Translations under genes and position numbers: made by a program
Origin: an uncultured Lachnospiraceae bacterium
Lineage (GTDB): Bacteria; Bacillota; Clostridia; Lachnospirales; Lachnospiraceae
Length of the DNA: 64,000 nt
Assembly (NCBI GenBank): GCA_910586405.1
Contig: CAJUII010000002.1
Location: 1-64,000, forward strand
Reading direction: 5' to 3'
The notes under the pieces: generated by a model
Seen by the model: the letters and a program-made list of their open reading frames with translations, nothing else
Told to the model about the DNA's origin: nothing
Databases searched by the model: none
In this document: positions 36,701-43,546 of the stretch, one piece after another
Numbering within the stretch: position 1 is the stretch's first letter
How the letters are laid out: each line of letters starts with the position of its first letter

Positions 36701-36983
36701 TCTCCGCAGAAGATGCTGTTTCCGACGATGTCTGTGTCGTCTTTGACGATTCTGTCTCCGTCTTTATGGTCTCTGATGACTCTGTCTTTCCAGTCTCCGC
36801 CTGAGACGAATCTGAACCTGCGCCCTCTGGCTCCGCACTCTGTTCTGTGTCCGCATCCGGCACATAGACATCCGTCTCTACCGCTTGGACAATACTCGTC
36901 TCGAGCGGCTCAGCAAAGACTAATGCTGCCGAAAGTATCACAGCAACAACTCTCTTGATTCTCTTAGACCCCTTGTACTGCAT
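30708..36983 (-). CDS. Giant secreted surface protein with GLUG and Big_2 repeats
   Basis: A 2091-residue exported protein. Residues 1-35 form a signal peptide (MQYKGSKRIKRVVAVILSAA, probable cleavage after VQA). Residues about 40-165 are a Ser/Thr/Glu-rich linker. Residues about 220-640 carry repeated GLUG-type units (GGIAGRNSGTIESCYAVG and similar), expected to fold as a beta-helix. An InlB-B-like repeat follows (about 640-720, VFEGWYADSSLNKTF). The rest is about fourteen Big_2 Ig-like domains, with cores such as VTWKSSNEAIATL and KAGDTVITG. It ends ELLIPITIS with no LPxTG motif or membrane helix, so it is released or held non-covalently. AGGAGG six bases before ATG at 36983 decides the start. 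Adhesion or matrix function is inferred. Confidence 0.88.
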   Translation of the reverse strand: MQYKGSKRIKRVVAVILSAALVFAEPLETSIVQAVETDVYVPDADTEQSAEPEGAGSDSSQAETGKTESSETIKTETESSKTTQTSSETASSAESRTETGTTENSSETETKTETKTETDTTTESSSETETTTETETAAETETTTETETTTETGTTESETETQTTEEVTANTDEQTFLLPPEIDIKVYELEEEEYADEGVFMLADTYFESVTELRQANGNYQINNKDEFVSFLADRDKYADKNIVLNCDIDMNGGNAVFDAVFSGTFNGNGHSITNVKMKKGLFREIESGASVKNLHISKATLDGSVGAGIIAGKNSGTIENCVVTGDLKSTSAMDTTAGIAGRNYGTIRNCVYAGDITAAAETAGNAKYIAGIAGRNSGTIESCYAVGAIRTKASVVAGIAASNDGVVKKCYNYMSVTGTHSVAGVTAENRNTVTGCRNYGSITLEKSGTGEQAGGICAGNRDTALVEKSYNYGTVTGYNNTAGVAGYTTGVVTESGNYGDISGSANVAGIVGLYKGAESNEIRKSVNKGKITGSKTGVGGILGGAPDKCPVSIVDCYNLGRISAASTANEIGGIAGILMTGSISGCYNTGDFSLGDRSVRAGSIAGYLGSTVSCTGSYFKHDSLGCIYNKDNIKVAGKEYGRTAEELKAEMKGLPSESYQYPVIFEPNGGCFDKYFEIVDDGDTVTEPGNSPTKNNAVFEGWYADSSLNKTFSFTSKVTGPRIAYAGWGSGSTVPGGVERIELLNDRVTLAVKDTYEIKVKFTPESADNKKMTWESDDENIATVDENGKVTAVKAGDTVITGKLADGSLSTELRFKVTVSQSEVIIWIRDANDKDDSEYGKDIKDLDIAAGETYIVEAVVSGDTSGDNRVTWSTTDDTVANVEGISGLIDGSAKAEITAKKPGKAKITAQYKDEIKILNVIVCPLADQLTIKLDDRDVTNKTVIYDYATAKFIAVGTSKGNRLEYPVENLSVKVSPNDASQRVIWSVTPQNTEDVKDDEGVLEIIDKYTGKMRALSDGITTVTVKSTDKGKKSAKVRIRVMSVVNELTLVPEPASKNGTVVTDEKGRVLLSGGQQFKISPRFFPADATERKLSVSCSDKNVLELVKDEGKDTYTVTAKEVSRETEAVITARSLDLGPNGDGAEGSIRVVVKPKVTKINIYKGNDLRNPVTDSKIAVNPLRDDRIFMLSVKTVPDNAIPSVTWKSSNEAIATLEDNKDGSCTVTVKEKAGQTVITATATDGSGIMAQTTISVEQQASEIIIKGSHRVMKGKTIKLTAEIRPLSAKNKNVTWESLNPKVAKIDKTTGVVTGVKAGDTQIVATSVGNSAIEAYYAMTVTESIKDFQIIPDNDVYYDDEERPDKSIVLNNKSLGLDPDDQLSVKKLRVYVRPSTACQDVTWTSSDESVATVSQDGTVTAVKLGTAVITAESTDGSGKKASVNVVVNTLAKSVKITGSHYIGTGKTIQLKAEVGGRDALNKAVRWSSSNSKAVSVDDKGNITAIRKNGTVTITAEAADGGGAYDTFEVYIMRTKQKIEIRCLDEDRYPIEIKSKKKNIYCDMNDQQRGTLQLAADFTGEAITEEPGEIKWSSSNDAIAEVDEDGNVTLVSDGKVTITAASTDGFNSKDTCTIHVENAAPVITGSDRVAVGKKVKLSAGKTAISEWRSSNKSVATIDSKGQVSAKKKGTVTITAIPKKGSPSKFALEVTSAIKKVDIALDGGSTLVSGKKLGVDIVRGYNGNPNVSLMAIVDGEADTYDEYVTWKSSKKSVATVDKRGVVTPVKAGTAKITATAADGSGKKATVTIVVAKQVTKLVPENVKVTESGAGEVSVAHKKSVQLKVGFRPLASTTKKVTWKVADEDKPYISVSKTGKVTAKKYLSGKAYATVIATAGDNSGVTCEFHVSIANPVKKVVITQNGKTDEYKTGDTLGIDIDDENVRLSAKLLTTSGEKMDNQKVVWKSGNKKIVNVDSNGKLTCLKEGKTTLTATVQDGTNKKCKINVYVGTIITNLYTDEVLDSKIDKLRKKGDTLNLADYISVRPITATKQTFKYKSSNKKVIQVSSKGKITVKGRGSATITVTTTDGSNKELLIPITIS
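36480..36865 (-). repeat. Low-complexity Thr/Glu/Ser coding repeat
   Basis: The segment encodes a linker of about 125 residues dominated by TET, TES and SET triplets, such as TETETTTETETTTETG. At DNA level it is a run of short imperfect repeats based on GTCTCGGTTGTCGTCTCC. It forms an extended, acidic stalk between signal peptide and GLUG domain and could be a site of length variation or O-glycosylation. Confidence 0.8.
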
Positions 36984-37220
36984 TTCGTTCCTCCTCATTT
37001 TCATTGTCTACAGTTCCACTAAACAAACTTTTCCTCATTCATTCTATAATATATCGCGATATTTTTCCATAAATTTCATATAAATTTTACATTTGTTTCC
37101 TAATTAATGTAAGATGCCCTTGAAATCCACATTGCTAAAATCTCCGAAAAATGCTATCATTATGATAGAAAAGTCAAAAAACACTATGATTTACATAGTA
37201 TGATAACAATGGAGAACATC
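36984..37220. promoter_or_regulatory. Divergent intergenic region with palindromes
   Basis: AT-rich region between the giant Big_2 gene (minus) and the solute-binding lipoprotein gene (plus). It contains a 12-bp palindrome ATATCGCGATAT (37051-37062). A minus-strand -10-like TATTAT adjoins this palindrome, with TTTATG 16 bases upstream. Toward the plus-strand gene lie the perfect palindrome CTATCATTATGATAG (37154-37168) and ACTATG-5-CATAGT (37183-37199). TTGCTA (37132-37137) and TATCAT (37155-37160), 17 bases apart, are the best plus-strand promoter candidate. AGGAGG (about 36990-36995) and GGAG (37211-37214) are the two ribosome binding sites. Confidence 0.5.
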
Positions 37221-38468
37221 ATGAAGAATAAACACAAATCATATTTTCCGGTCCTTATGATGACCCTGTTTCTGTCAGGATGCCAGAAGGAGGCAGCCGC
37301 CCCCGCAGTCCATGTGCCTGCTGCCAATTCTGTTTCCGAACCTGTCCAGCTGACTGTCTGGGGCGCTGCGGAGGATGAAGCGCTGCTAGGCCAGATCATC
37401 GATGGGTTCAAAGAAAAGTACCGCGGGCAGGCAGCATTTGACATCACTTATATGCCGCAGAGCGAAGGTCACTGCACAGACGCTTTGATGGCAGATTTGG
37501 AAAACGGCGCAGATGTGTTTGCATTCGCAGATGATCAGTTAAACACGCTTGTCGCCGCCGGTGCGCTGGAACCCATCGACAATGCCGCCGCTATCATGGA
37601 ATCAAATCTGCACGAATCTGTCCTTGCAGCGTCAGTGAACGACGTTATGTATGCGTATCCTCTGACGGCGGACAATGGTTATTTTCTATATTACAATAAG
37701 GACTATTTCACTCGGGAGGATATCCGCTCTTTTGACCGAATGCTGGAGATCGCCGCCGAACAGGGCAAAAAGGTTTCGATGGAATGGTCGTCTGGCTGGT
37801 ATGTATACTCGCTTTTTGGCAATACTGGCCTCACGGTCGGATTAAACGACGATGGCATCACCAACTACTGTACCTGGAATGCCACGGACGGCAGCATCAA
37901 GGGCGTTGATGTGGCGCAGTCCATGGTTGGCATTGCAAGTCATCCGGGATTTATCAGCACAGACGATGCCGGATTCCTCGAGGGCGTCGAAAACGGTACG
38001 ATCATCGCGGGCGTCAACGGCGTGTGGAACGCTGTCTCTGTCGAAAAAATCTGGGGCAGCAGCTATGGCGCAGCGAAGCTTCCATCCTACGCCTGCGCCG
38101 GGCAGCAAGTACAGATGGCGTCTTTTTCCGGTTACAAGCTGATCGGCGTCAACGCCTACTCCAAACAAAGATTGTGGGCATCAAGACTCGCAGAATGGAT
38201 CACAGACGAGGAGAATCAAAAACTCCGTTTCCTGATGCGCGGGCAGGGTCCCTCCAACATCAATGCCGCCGCCTCAGAGGAAGTGCAAAATTCCCCGGCA
38301 ATCGCCGCTCTGCTAGAACAGTCCGAATTTTCTTGTCTACAGCGCATCGGTGGAAATTTCTGGGAACCTGTCATCACATTTACCACAGAAATTCTTGCCG
38401 GAAATCCATCGGGAAAAGGTTTGCAGGAGCAGCTTGATGTGATGGTGACTGACATCACTGCCCCATAA
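37221..38468 (+). CDS. Carbohydrate-type extracellular solute-binding lipoprotein
   Basis: A 415-residue lipoprotein of the family 1 (maltose-type) solute-binding proteins. The signal peptide ends in lipobox LSGC with Cys21 as lipid anchor. The mature protein has QLTVWGAAEDEALLGQII, GADVFAFADDQLNTLVAAG, ANDNGYFLYYNKDYF-like segments (DNGYFLYYNKDYF is seen near 150), and GVNGVWNA, all normal for sugar-binding members. GGAG six bases before ATG at 37221 decides the start over ATG at 37200. No permease or ATPase gene is adjacent. The next genes are a chemoreceptor (35-base gap) and a hybrid kinase, so the protein probably serves sensing, or it feeds a transporter encoded elsewhere. Two upstream palindromes suggest dedicated regulation. 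Confidence 0.88.
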   Translation: MKNKHKSYFPVLMMTLFLSGCQKEAAAPAVHVPAANSVSEPVQLTVWGAAEDEALLGQIIDGFKEKYRGQAAFDITYMPQSEGHCTDALMADLENGADVFAFADDQLNTLVAAGALEPIDNAAAIMESNLHESVLAASVNDVMYAYPLTADNGYFLYYNKDYFTREDIRSFDRMLEIAAEQGKKVSMEWSSGWYVYSLFGNTGLTVGLNDDGITNYCTWNATDGSIKGVDVAQSMVGIASHPGFISTDDAGFLEGVENGTIIAGVNGVWNAVSVEKIWGSSYGAAKLPSYACAGQQVQMASFSGYKLIGVNAYSKQRLWASRLAEWITDEENQKLRFLMRGQGPSNINAAASEEVQNSPAIAALLEQSEFSCLQRIGGNFWEPVITFTTEILAGNPSGKGLQEQLDVMVTDITAP

Positions 38469-38503
38469 CCGCAAGAATTTTACAAAAAGGAGCCGCAGTT
38501 ATC

Positions 38504-40087
38504 ATGAAAACAATGAGTTTAAAGCATCGGTTGATTCTGCCGATCGCCCTGCTGGGCATTGTAGCGCTGCTATCAAACATACTTTCTATCACCAATATAC
38601 GCAACGTCAATGCAAGCGCTGCCACGATTGCTGACAATTACATGGACAGCCAAAACGAACTGTCCGAAATCTGCCAGTCATCCATGACAATTCACAAGAT
38701 GGCGCTGAGCCATATTGTCGCCACAGACTACAATACCATGACCACCCTCGTTCAACAGATCAAAAAGGAGGAGGCACTTCTGGATATCATGCTTGCAGAG
38801 TATGAACAGCATGTATCCTCGAAAGATCGCGCAGCCTACCAGGATCTTCTGTCAGACTATGATTCTTTCAAACATGCGATCGTCCATCTGACCTGTGCGA
38901 GCGCAAGCCGCAAGACACAGGATGCCTATGCGCTCGCAAACGGCGACGTGGCCATGTACGCCAGTGAGATCGAGGCGGATATCGATGCAATGAACGCTTC
39001 CATCAGCGAACAAACGCTGGCAGCGCGGGAGCAGCTAGCAGCCGTATACTTCATGTCGCTCATAGTAGGAATCACGGCTGCGGCATTCTGTGTCCTGCTG
39101 GTCTTTGCCGACTTGAAACTCATCACCCGCTACGTAGTGATTCCGGTCAAGAGCATCCTAAAGACAATCCAGGAAAGTTCCGGCCGCATCAACACCATGA
39201 CCGGCGAAGTGCTGAAACGGACCCGCGCCTCCAAAGGGAGCGCCTCCGATCTCTCCGCTCTCGCCGAAGAACTGTCAGCCGCTTTTCAGGAGGTGGCGGG
39301 CAACGTTACTGCCATCAACCACAATGCAGAACATGTTCGTCTTGACGTGCATGAGATCGCGGAGGAATGCAGCACACTTACGGATTATACCATCCAAATG
39401 AATGCCCGCGCAGATGCCATGCAGCAGTCTGCACAGACCAGCGCGAAAGTCACCGACACCAAGACAAAGGAACTGCTGAACACGCTGAACGACGCTATCG
39501 AAAAGAGCCACAGTGTTGACCAAATCCAAACCCTGACAGGAGAGATTCTCGCCATCGCCCAGCAGACTCAATTGATCGCTTTAAACGCCTCTGTGGAGGC
39601 CGCCCATGCTGGCACTGCCGGAAGAGGCTTCGCCATTGTCGCCGACGAGGTGCGCGAACTCGCAAATTCCAGTCAGGAGACCGCAAGCCGCATCCAGGAA
39701 ATTAACACTGTCGTCACCGCCGCCGTACATAATCTCTCAGAAAGCGCCGAGCACCTGATTACATATATGAGTCAATCGGTCCTCACGGAATTTCAGGCAT
39801 TTGTTCAGTCCGGGAGCCAGTACAAGGAGGATGCCGCCTATATCCGCCGCGCGATGGATGCCTTTCAGGAAAGGACAGAATGCCTGAGAAATGCAATGTC
39901 AGGGATTGCAGATGCCATCGGCACCATCACCAAAGCTGTCAACGACAGTGCCAATGGCATCTCCGGCGTCGCCGGAAATACCAGAAGTCTTGCCGATGAT
40001 ATGGAGGACATCACCCGCCGCATGGGTGTCAATCAGGATATCGTAACAAAATTTGAACAGAAAACAGCCGTTTTTGACAATTTATAG
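38504..40087 (+). CDS. Methyl-accepting chemotaxis protein
   Basis: A 527-residue transmembrane chemoreceptor. The first membrane helix (about 9-28) is followed by a four-helix-bundle extracytoplasmic sensor domain of about 150 residues, a second helix (181-203) and a cytoplasmic signalling coil. The conserved hairpin tip is GEILAIAQQTQLIALNASVE with AAHAGTAGRGFAIVADEVRE following (about 347-385). A recognisable HAMP domain between helix two and the coil is short or degenerate. GGAG lies 11 bases before the first ATG; ATG at 38513 would also fit. It is co-oriented with the solute-binding lipoprotein, which may be its ligand-loaded partner. No che genes are present in the window. Confidence 0.9.
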   Translation: MKTMSLKHRLILPIALLGIVALLSNILSITNIRNVNASAATIADNYMDSQNELSEICQSSMTIHKMALSHIVATDYNTMTTLVQQIKKEEALLDIMLAEYEQHVSSKDRAAYQDLLSDYDSFKHAIVHLTCASASRKTQDAYALANGDVAMYASEIEADIDAMNASISEQTLAAREQLAAVYFMSLIVGITAAAFCVLLVFADLKLITRYVVIPVKSILKTIQESSGRINTMTGEVLKRTRASKGSASDLSALAEELSAAFQEVAGNVTAINHNAEHVRLDVHEIAEECSTLTDYTIQMNARADAMQQSAQTSAKVTDTKTKELLNTLNDAIEKSHSVDQIQTLTGEILAIAQQTQLIALNASVEAAHAGTAGRGFAIVADEVRELANSSQETASRIQEINTVVTAAVHNLSESAEHLITYMSQSVLTEFQAFVQSGSQYKEDAAYIRRAMDAFQERTECLRNAMSGIADAIGTITKAVNDSANGISGVAGNTRSLADDMEDITRRMGVNQDIVTKFEQKTAVFDNL

Positions 40088-40113
40088 CCAAAATGTTTTT
40101 AATCGCTAAATCA

Positions 40114-40142
40114 TTGACATGTGCTGACACGATTGCTACAAT
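40114..40142 (+). promoter_or_regulatory. Sigma-70/SigA-type promoter of the hybrid kinase gene
   Basis: TTGACA (40114-40119) is the exact -35 consensus, followed after exactly 17 bases by TACAAT (40137-40142), one mismatch from the -10 consensus. The expected start of transcription is near 40149, leaving a leader of about 43 bases to the ATG at 40192. This is the strongest promoter match in the window and indicates that the kinase can be transcribed apart from the chemoreceptor. Confidence 0.88.
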
Positions 40143-40191
40143 AGAATTTGAGTGAATCTTTTACTATAAGATGCATTGAGGAGGAACTGAC

Positions 40192-43100
40192 ATGTATCAC
40201 TGCCACATAAACTTCTTTTTTCTGGGAAACCAGCGCAAATTATTTAAAATATTAGAGGGAATGCCCCCACTCGAACACTTTACACATGAATACTTTGAGA
40301 GCAAGACGCCTTATGAATCCATGATTTCAAAAGCCGACGTCATCATTGCAGACCTCGAGAAGATGGATGCCGCCTCGACGCTACAAATGCTGCTCTCAGA
40401 AAAAAAATCAACGACAGATCTTATCGTACTTGCAGACAAAAACCAGCTTGCCGAGCTGGCAGCACTGCCTGGCTGTCTGTCCGAAATACACGATATCTGG
40501 ACACTCCCGATCTCTGAGGAGGAACTAAAATTTCACTTTTTAAAATGGCAGCAGCACTGCAAGACAGACAAGGACTACTGGATGACAAGCCAGTATCTCG
40601 AATCTGCTATCAACAGTGTACCAAATCTGATCTGGTATAAAACCAAAGATGGCATTCACGAGAAAGTCAATGACAGCTTCTGCAAGACAGTCAACAAGAC
40701 AAAAGCACAAGTAGAGGGACGCGGACACGCTTATATCTGGGATGTTGAGCACGATGACCCAGCATGTATTGAATCAGAGCGTGAAGTCATGACCAAAAGG
40801 GAGACCTGCATCTCTGAGGAGACGATTCAGACCAGCTCCGGTACAAGGCTCCTCACTACTTATAAATCACCCTTGTATGACGTTGATGGGAGCGTGATGG
40901 GTACTGTCGGTATCGGCATTGACATCACACAGGAAAATGAATATAAGCAGCAAGTGATTGCCAAGACCAAAACCTTGGAAACCCTCTTTACTACGATGGA
41001 CTGCGGCATATTATGCCATTCCGTCGATGGTTCCAAGATCATCAGCATCAACAGGGCTGCCCTCAAAATCCTAGGATATGACTCTCAGGAGGACCTGCTC
41101 TCCGCTGGATTCGATATGATAGCCGCCTCTGTACTACCGGAGGATGGAGAGCGACTGCGAACAGGTATTATGTCCCTTCAGGAAGCCGGCGACAGCATTA
41201 ACGTCGCATATCGTGTACAGCACGCTAACGGCGACCTGCTACATATCATGGGAAATATCAAGCTGACCGAGGAAAACGGTGAGCTGTTTTACCAGCGTTT
41301 CCTGCTGGACTGCACCACGCAGCGGTTGAACGAGGAAAAACAGCGCAGGCAGGAGGAGCAGCGCCAGATGGAACTGCTCCATGCACTGAGCATCGACTAC
41401 AATCTCGTATGCTTCTTTGACCTCGATTCCGGTGTGGGCAAGGCACTGCGCATTAACGACTGTAAATACAAAATATTGGATGAACTATTCGCCGGCGAAC
41501 TGTCCATGGAAGACAATTTCAATATATACATTGATCGATGTGTCTACGAGGAGGACCAGGAAATGATGCGCAATGCACTCTCACGCGAAAACCTGATGAA
41601 AAAACTCGCCGAGAAAAAAGTGTACTCTGTCAATTACCGGACCATTTGCTATGGCGAGATGCGGTATTTCCAAATGAAAGCCGTATGTGCAGGAGACTGG
41701 AGTAAAAACAGCGGTATCGTTCTGGGCTTCCACAGCATTGACGAGGAAACCCGCAGTGAGATGGAGAAAAACACCATCCTCGAGGATGCGCTGTTGCAGG
41801 CAAACCGCGCCAACAAGGCAAAGAGTGTCTTCCTCTCCAATATGTCACATGATATCCGTACCCCGATGAACGCCATCATCGGCTTTACAACACTTGCGCT
41901 CAGCCGTATAGACCACACAGATCAGGTCGAAGGATACTTAAAGAAAATTATGACCTCAGGCAATCATCTGCTGAATCTGATCAACAATGTCCTTGATATG
42001 AGTCATATCGAGAGCGGCAAGATGCAGCTGTCCGAACAGCTCTGCTCGCTGCCGGAAATTCTGCATGGACTGCGCAACATCATCCAAGCAGACATCCACT
42101 CAAAACAGTTAGAATTGTACATGGATGCCATCGATGTGCAGAATGAAAATATTTATTGCGACCGCCTCCGGCTAAATCAAGTACTGCTGAATCTGCTGAA
42201 CAACGCCATCAAATACACCACCGCAGGCGGCATCGTCAGCGTCAAGGTCACAGAAAAACCAAGCGGCACCGAAGGACATGCCACCTATGAATTTCAGGTC
42301 AAGGATACTGGCATCGGCATGAGTGATGACTTTGTCGCTCATATCTTTGAACCCTTTGAGCGGGAGCGCAACTCCACGATCAGCGGCATACAGGGAACCG
42401 GACTTGGCATGGCCATCACAAAGAATATCGTAAACATGATGAACGGCACCATCGGCGTGACCAGCAAGCAGAATATCGGTTCAGAGTTTACAGTATCCTT
42501 CACGTTCCGTATCAGCGCAGAGGTCAAACCATCCCCGCTGATCCCGAAATTCAAGGGATGCCGGGCGCTCGTTGTCGATGACGACTTCAATACCTGCGAC
42601 AGTGTCTCCTATATGTTACAGCAGATTGGTATGCGTGCCGAGTGGACGTTGTCTGGCAAAGAAGCGGTGCTTCGTACCCATCAGGCAGTGATGCGCAAGG
42701 ACTTCTACTCTGTCTACATCATTGACTGGATGCTTCCTGACATGAACGGTATCGAAGTTGCCCGCAGAATCCAGAAGGAGACCGGCGGTAATGTACCGAT
42801 TATTGTCCTCACTGCATACAACTGGGAGGATATCGAGGATGAGGCAAAAGAGGCAGGTGTAACCGCATTTTGCAGCAAACCGCTGTTTTTGTCAGAGCTG
42901 CGTGAGTGTCTGCACTCCATCACGACTACAGACGAGGACCGGAAAACTACTGAAAGTGAAAAGTCTGTGGCATTCCATGCAGAGCGTCTGCTTCTGGTGG
43001 AGGACAATGAGTTAAATCAAGAAATTGCCACCGAAATATTACAGGAAGCAGGATTTTCTGTCGAAGTTGCCGAAAACGGTCAGATTGCCGTCGATATGCT

Positions 43101-43356
43101 GGAACGCTCCGAACCCGGATACTATCAGCTCATTCTGATGGATGTCCAAATGCCCGTGATGAACGGCTACGAGGCGACGAGAACAATCCGCAAGCTCAAG
43201 GACACACAGCTTGCTGCAATCCCAATCCTTGCCATGACGGCAAACGCCTTTGAGGAGGATAAACAGGAAGCGCTCAAAAGCGGCATGAACGGTCATATCG
43301 CTAAGCCAATCAATATCGATAACCTCATCAACACGTTAAAACGAGTTTTACATTAA
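40192..43356 (+). CDS. Hybrid sensor histidine kinase with PAS and two receiver domains
   Basis: A 1054-residue soluble hybrid kinase. Residues 1-115 look like a degenerate receiver (VIIADLEKMD with Asp54, but no acidic pair at the start and no conserved lysine). PAS domains lie at about 130-250 and 262-378, and a third PAS-like region at about 395-515. HisKA has SNMSHDIRTPMNAIIGF (His553). The ATPase domain has NLLNNAIKYT (Asn671), VKDTGIGM and GTGLGMAI. Receiver 1 (about 790-910) has VVDDD and phospho-acceptor Asp845 in IIDWMLPDMNG. Receiver 2 (about 930-1054) has LLVEDNE and Asp984 in LMDVQMPVMNG. GAGGAGG supports the start. With no membrane segment or output domain, it must pass the signal to a separate partner. 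Confidence 0.92.
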   Translation: MYHCHINFFFLGNQRKLFKILEGMPPLEHFTHEYFESKTPYESMISKADVIIADLEKMDAASTLQMLLSEKKSTTDLIVLADKNQLAELAALPGCLSEIHDIWTLPISEEELKFHFLKWQQHCKTDKDYWMTSQYLESAINSVPNLIWYKTKDGIHEKVNDSFCKTVNKTKAQVEGRGHAYIWDVEHDDPACIESEREVMTKRETCISEETIQTSSGTRLLTTYKSPLYDVDGSVMGTVGIGIDITQENEYKQQVIAKTKTLETLFTTMDCGILCHSVDGSKIISINRAALKILGYDSQEDLLSAGFDMIAASVLPEDGERLRTGIMSLQEAGDSINVAYRVQHANGDLLHIMGNIKLTEENGELFYQRFLLDCTTQRLNEEKQRRQEEQRQMELLHALSIDYNLVCFFDLDSGVGKALRINDCKYKILDELFAGELSMEDNFNIYIDRCVYEEDQEMMRNALSRENLMKKLAEKKVYSVNYRTICYGEMRYFQMKAVCAGDWSKNSGIVLGFHSIDEETRSEMEKNTILEDALLQANRANKAKSVFLSNMSHDIRTPMNAIIGFTTLALSRIDHTDQVEGYLKKIMTSGNHLLNLINNVLDMSHIESGKMQLSEQLCSLPEILHGLRNIIQADIHSKQLELYMDAIDVQNENIYCDRLRLNQVLLNLLNNAIKYTTAGGIVSVKVTEKPSGTEGHATYEFQVKDTGIGMSDDFVAHIFEPFERERNSTISGIQGTGLGMAITKNIVNMMNGTIGVTSKQNIGSEFTVSFTFRISAEVKPSPLIPKFKGCRALVVDDDFNTCDSVSYMLQQIGMRAEWTLSGKEAVLRTHQAVMRKDFYSVYIIDWMLPDMNGIEVARRIQKETGGNVPIIVLTAYNWEDIEDEAKEAGVTAFCSKPLFLSELRECLHSITTTDEDRKTTESEKSVAFHAERLLLVEDNELNQEIATEILQEAGFSVEVAENGQIAVDMLERSEPGYYQLILMDVQMPVMNGYEATRTIRKLKDTQLAAIPILAMTANAFEEDKQEALKSGMNGHIAKPINIDNLINTLKRVLH

Positions 43357-43403
43357 GTTATACATCAAAAAAGGGGATTCAATCCCCTTTTTTGATGTAT
43401 AAC
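43357..43403. terminator. 21-bp stem bidirectional terminator
   Basis: A perfect 21-bp inverted repeat (left arm 43357-43377, loop TTCAA, right arm 43383-43403) begins at the base after the kinase stop codon. A six-A run and six-T run are built into the arms, so the GGGGA/TCCCC core is followed by TTTTTT on either strand. It should end the plus-strand kinase transcript and also the minus-strand transcript from the MMPL operon. Confidence 0.9.
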
Positions 43404-43408
43404 TGCGA

Positions 43409-43546
43409 TTAGCTATAATAAGATGCCTGTGTACTGTATAGTTCATAATATCTGCCTTGCCGTGCCAGAAGCGTCTCATGTGTCCCCTCCTCTAGAATCA
43501 GCATAAACAATGTGAGCCCTATCAAGATCAGGATTAAAATTTTCAT
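43409..43546 (-). pseudogene. Remnant of an ABC exporter: last ~30 residues only
   Basis: A 45-codon frame whose C-terminal part, ILEEGTHETLLARQGRYYEL followed by YSTQ, is the ordinary C-terminus of ABC exporters with fused membrane and ATPase domains (compare GTHEELLAxxGxYxxLYxTQ). None of the rest of such a protein (Walker A, signature, Walker B) is upstream. The first 16 residues (MKILILILIGLTLFML) are hydrophobic and unrelated, apparently from another source or a deletion junction. Its ATG overlaps the stop of the LytTR remnant as ATGA. I read it as the end of a deleted transporter gene. A small expressed membrane peptide is possible but less likely. Confidence 0.75.

Noticed and set aside
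36480..36865. Possible CRISPR array or tandem repeat locus
   Set aside because: The short repeats are in frame, imperfect and encode a Thr/Glu-rich linker; there are no spacers of constant length and no cas genes.
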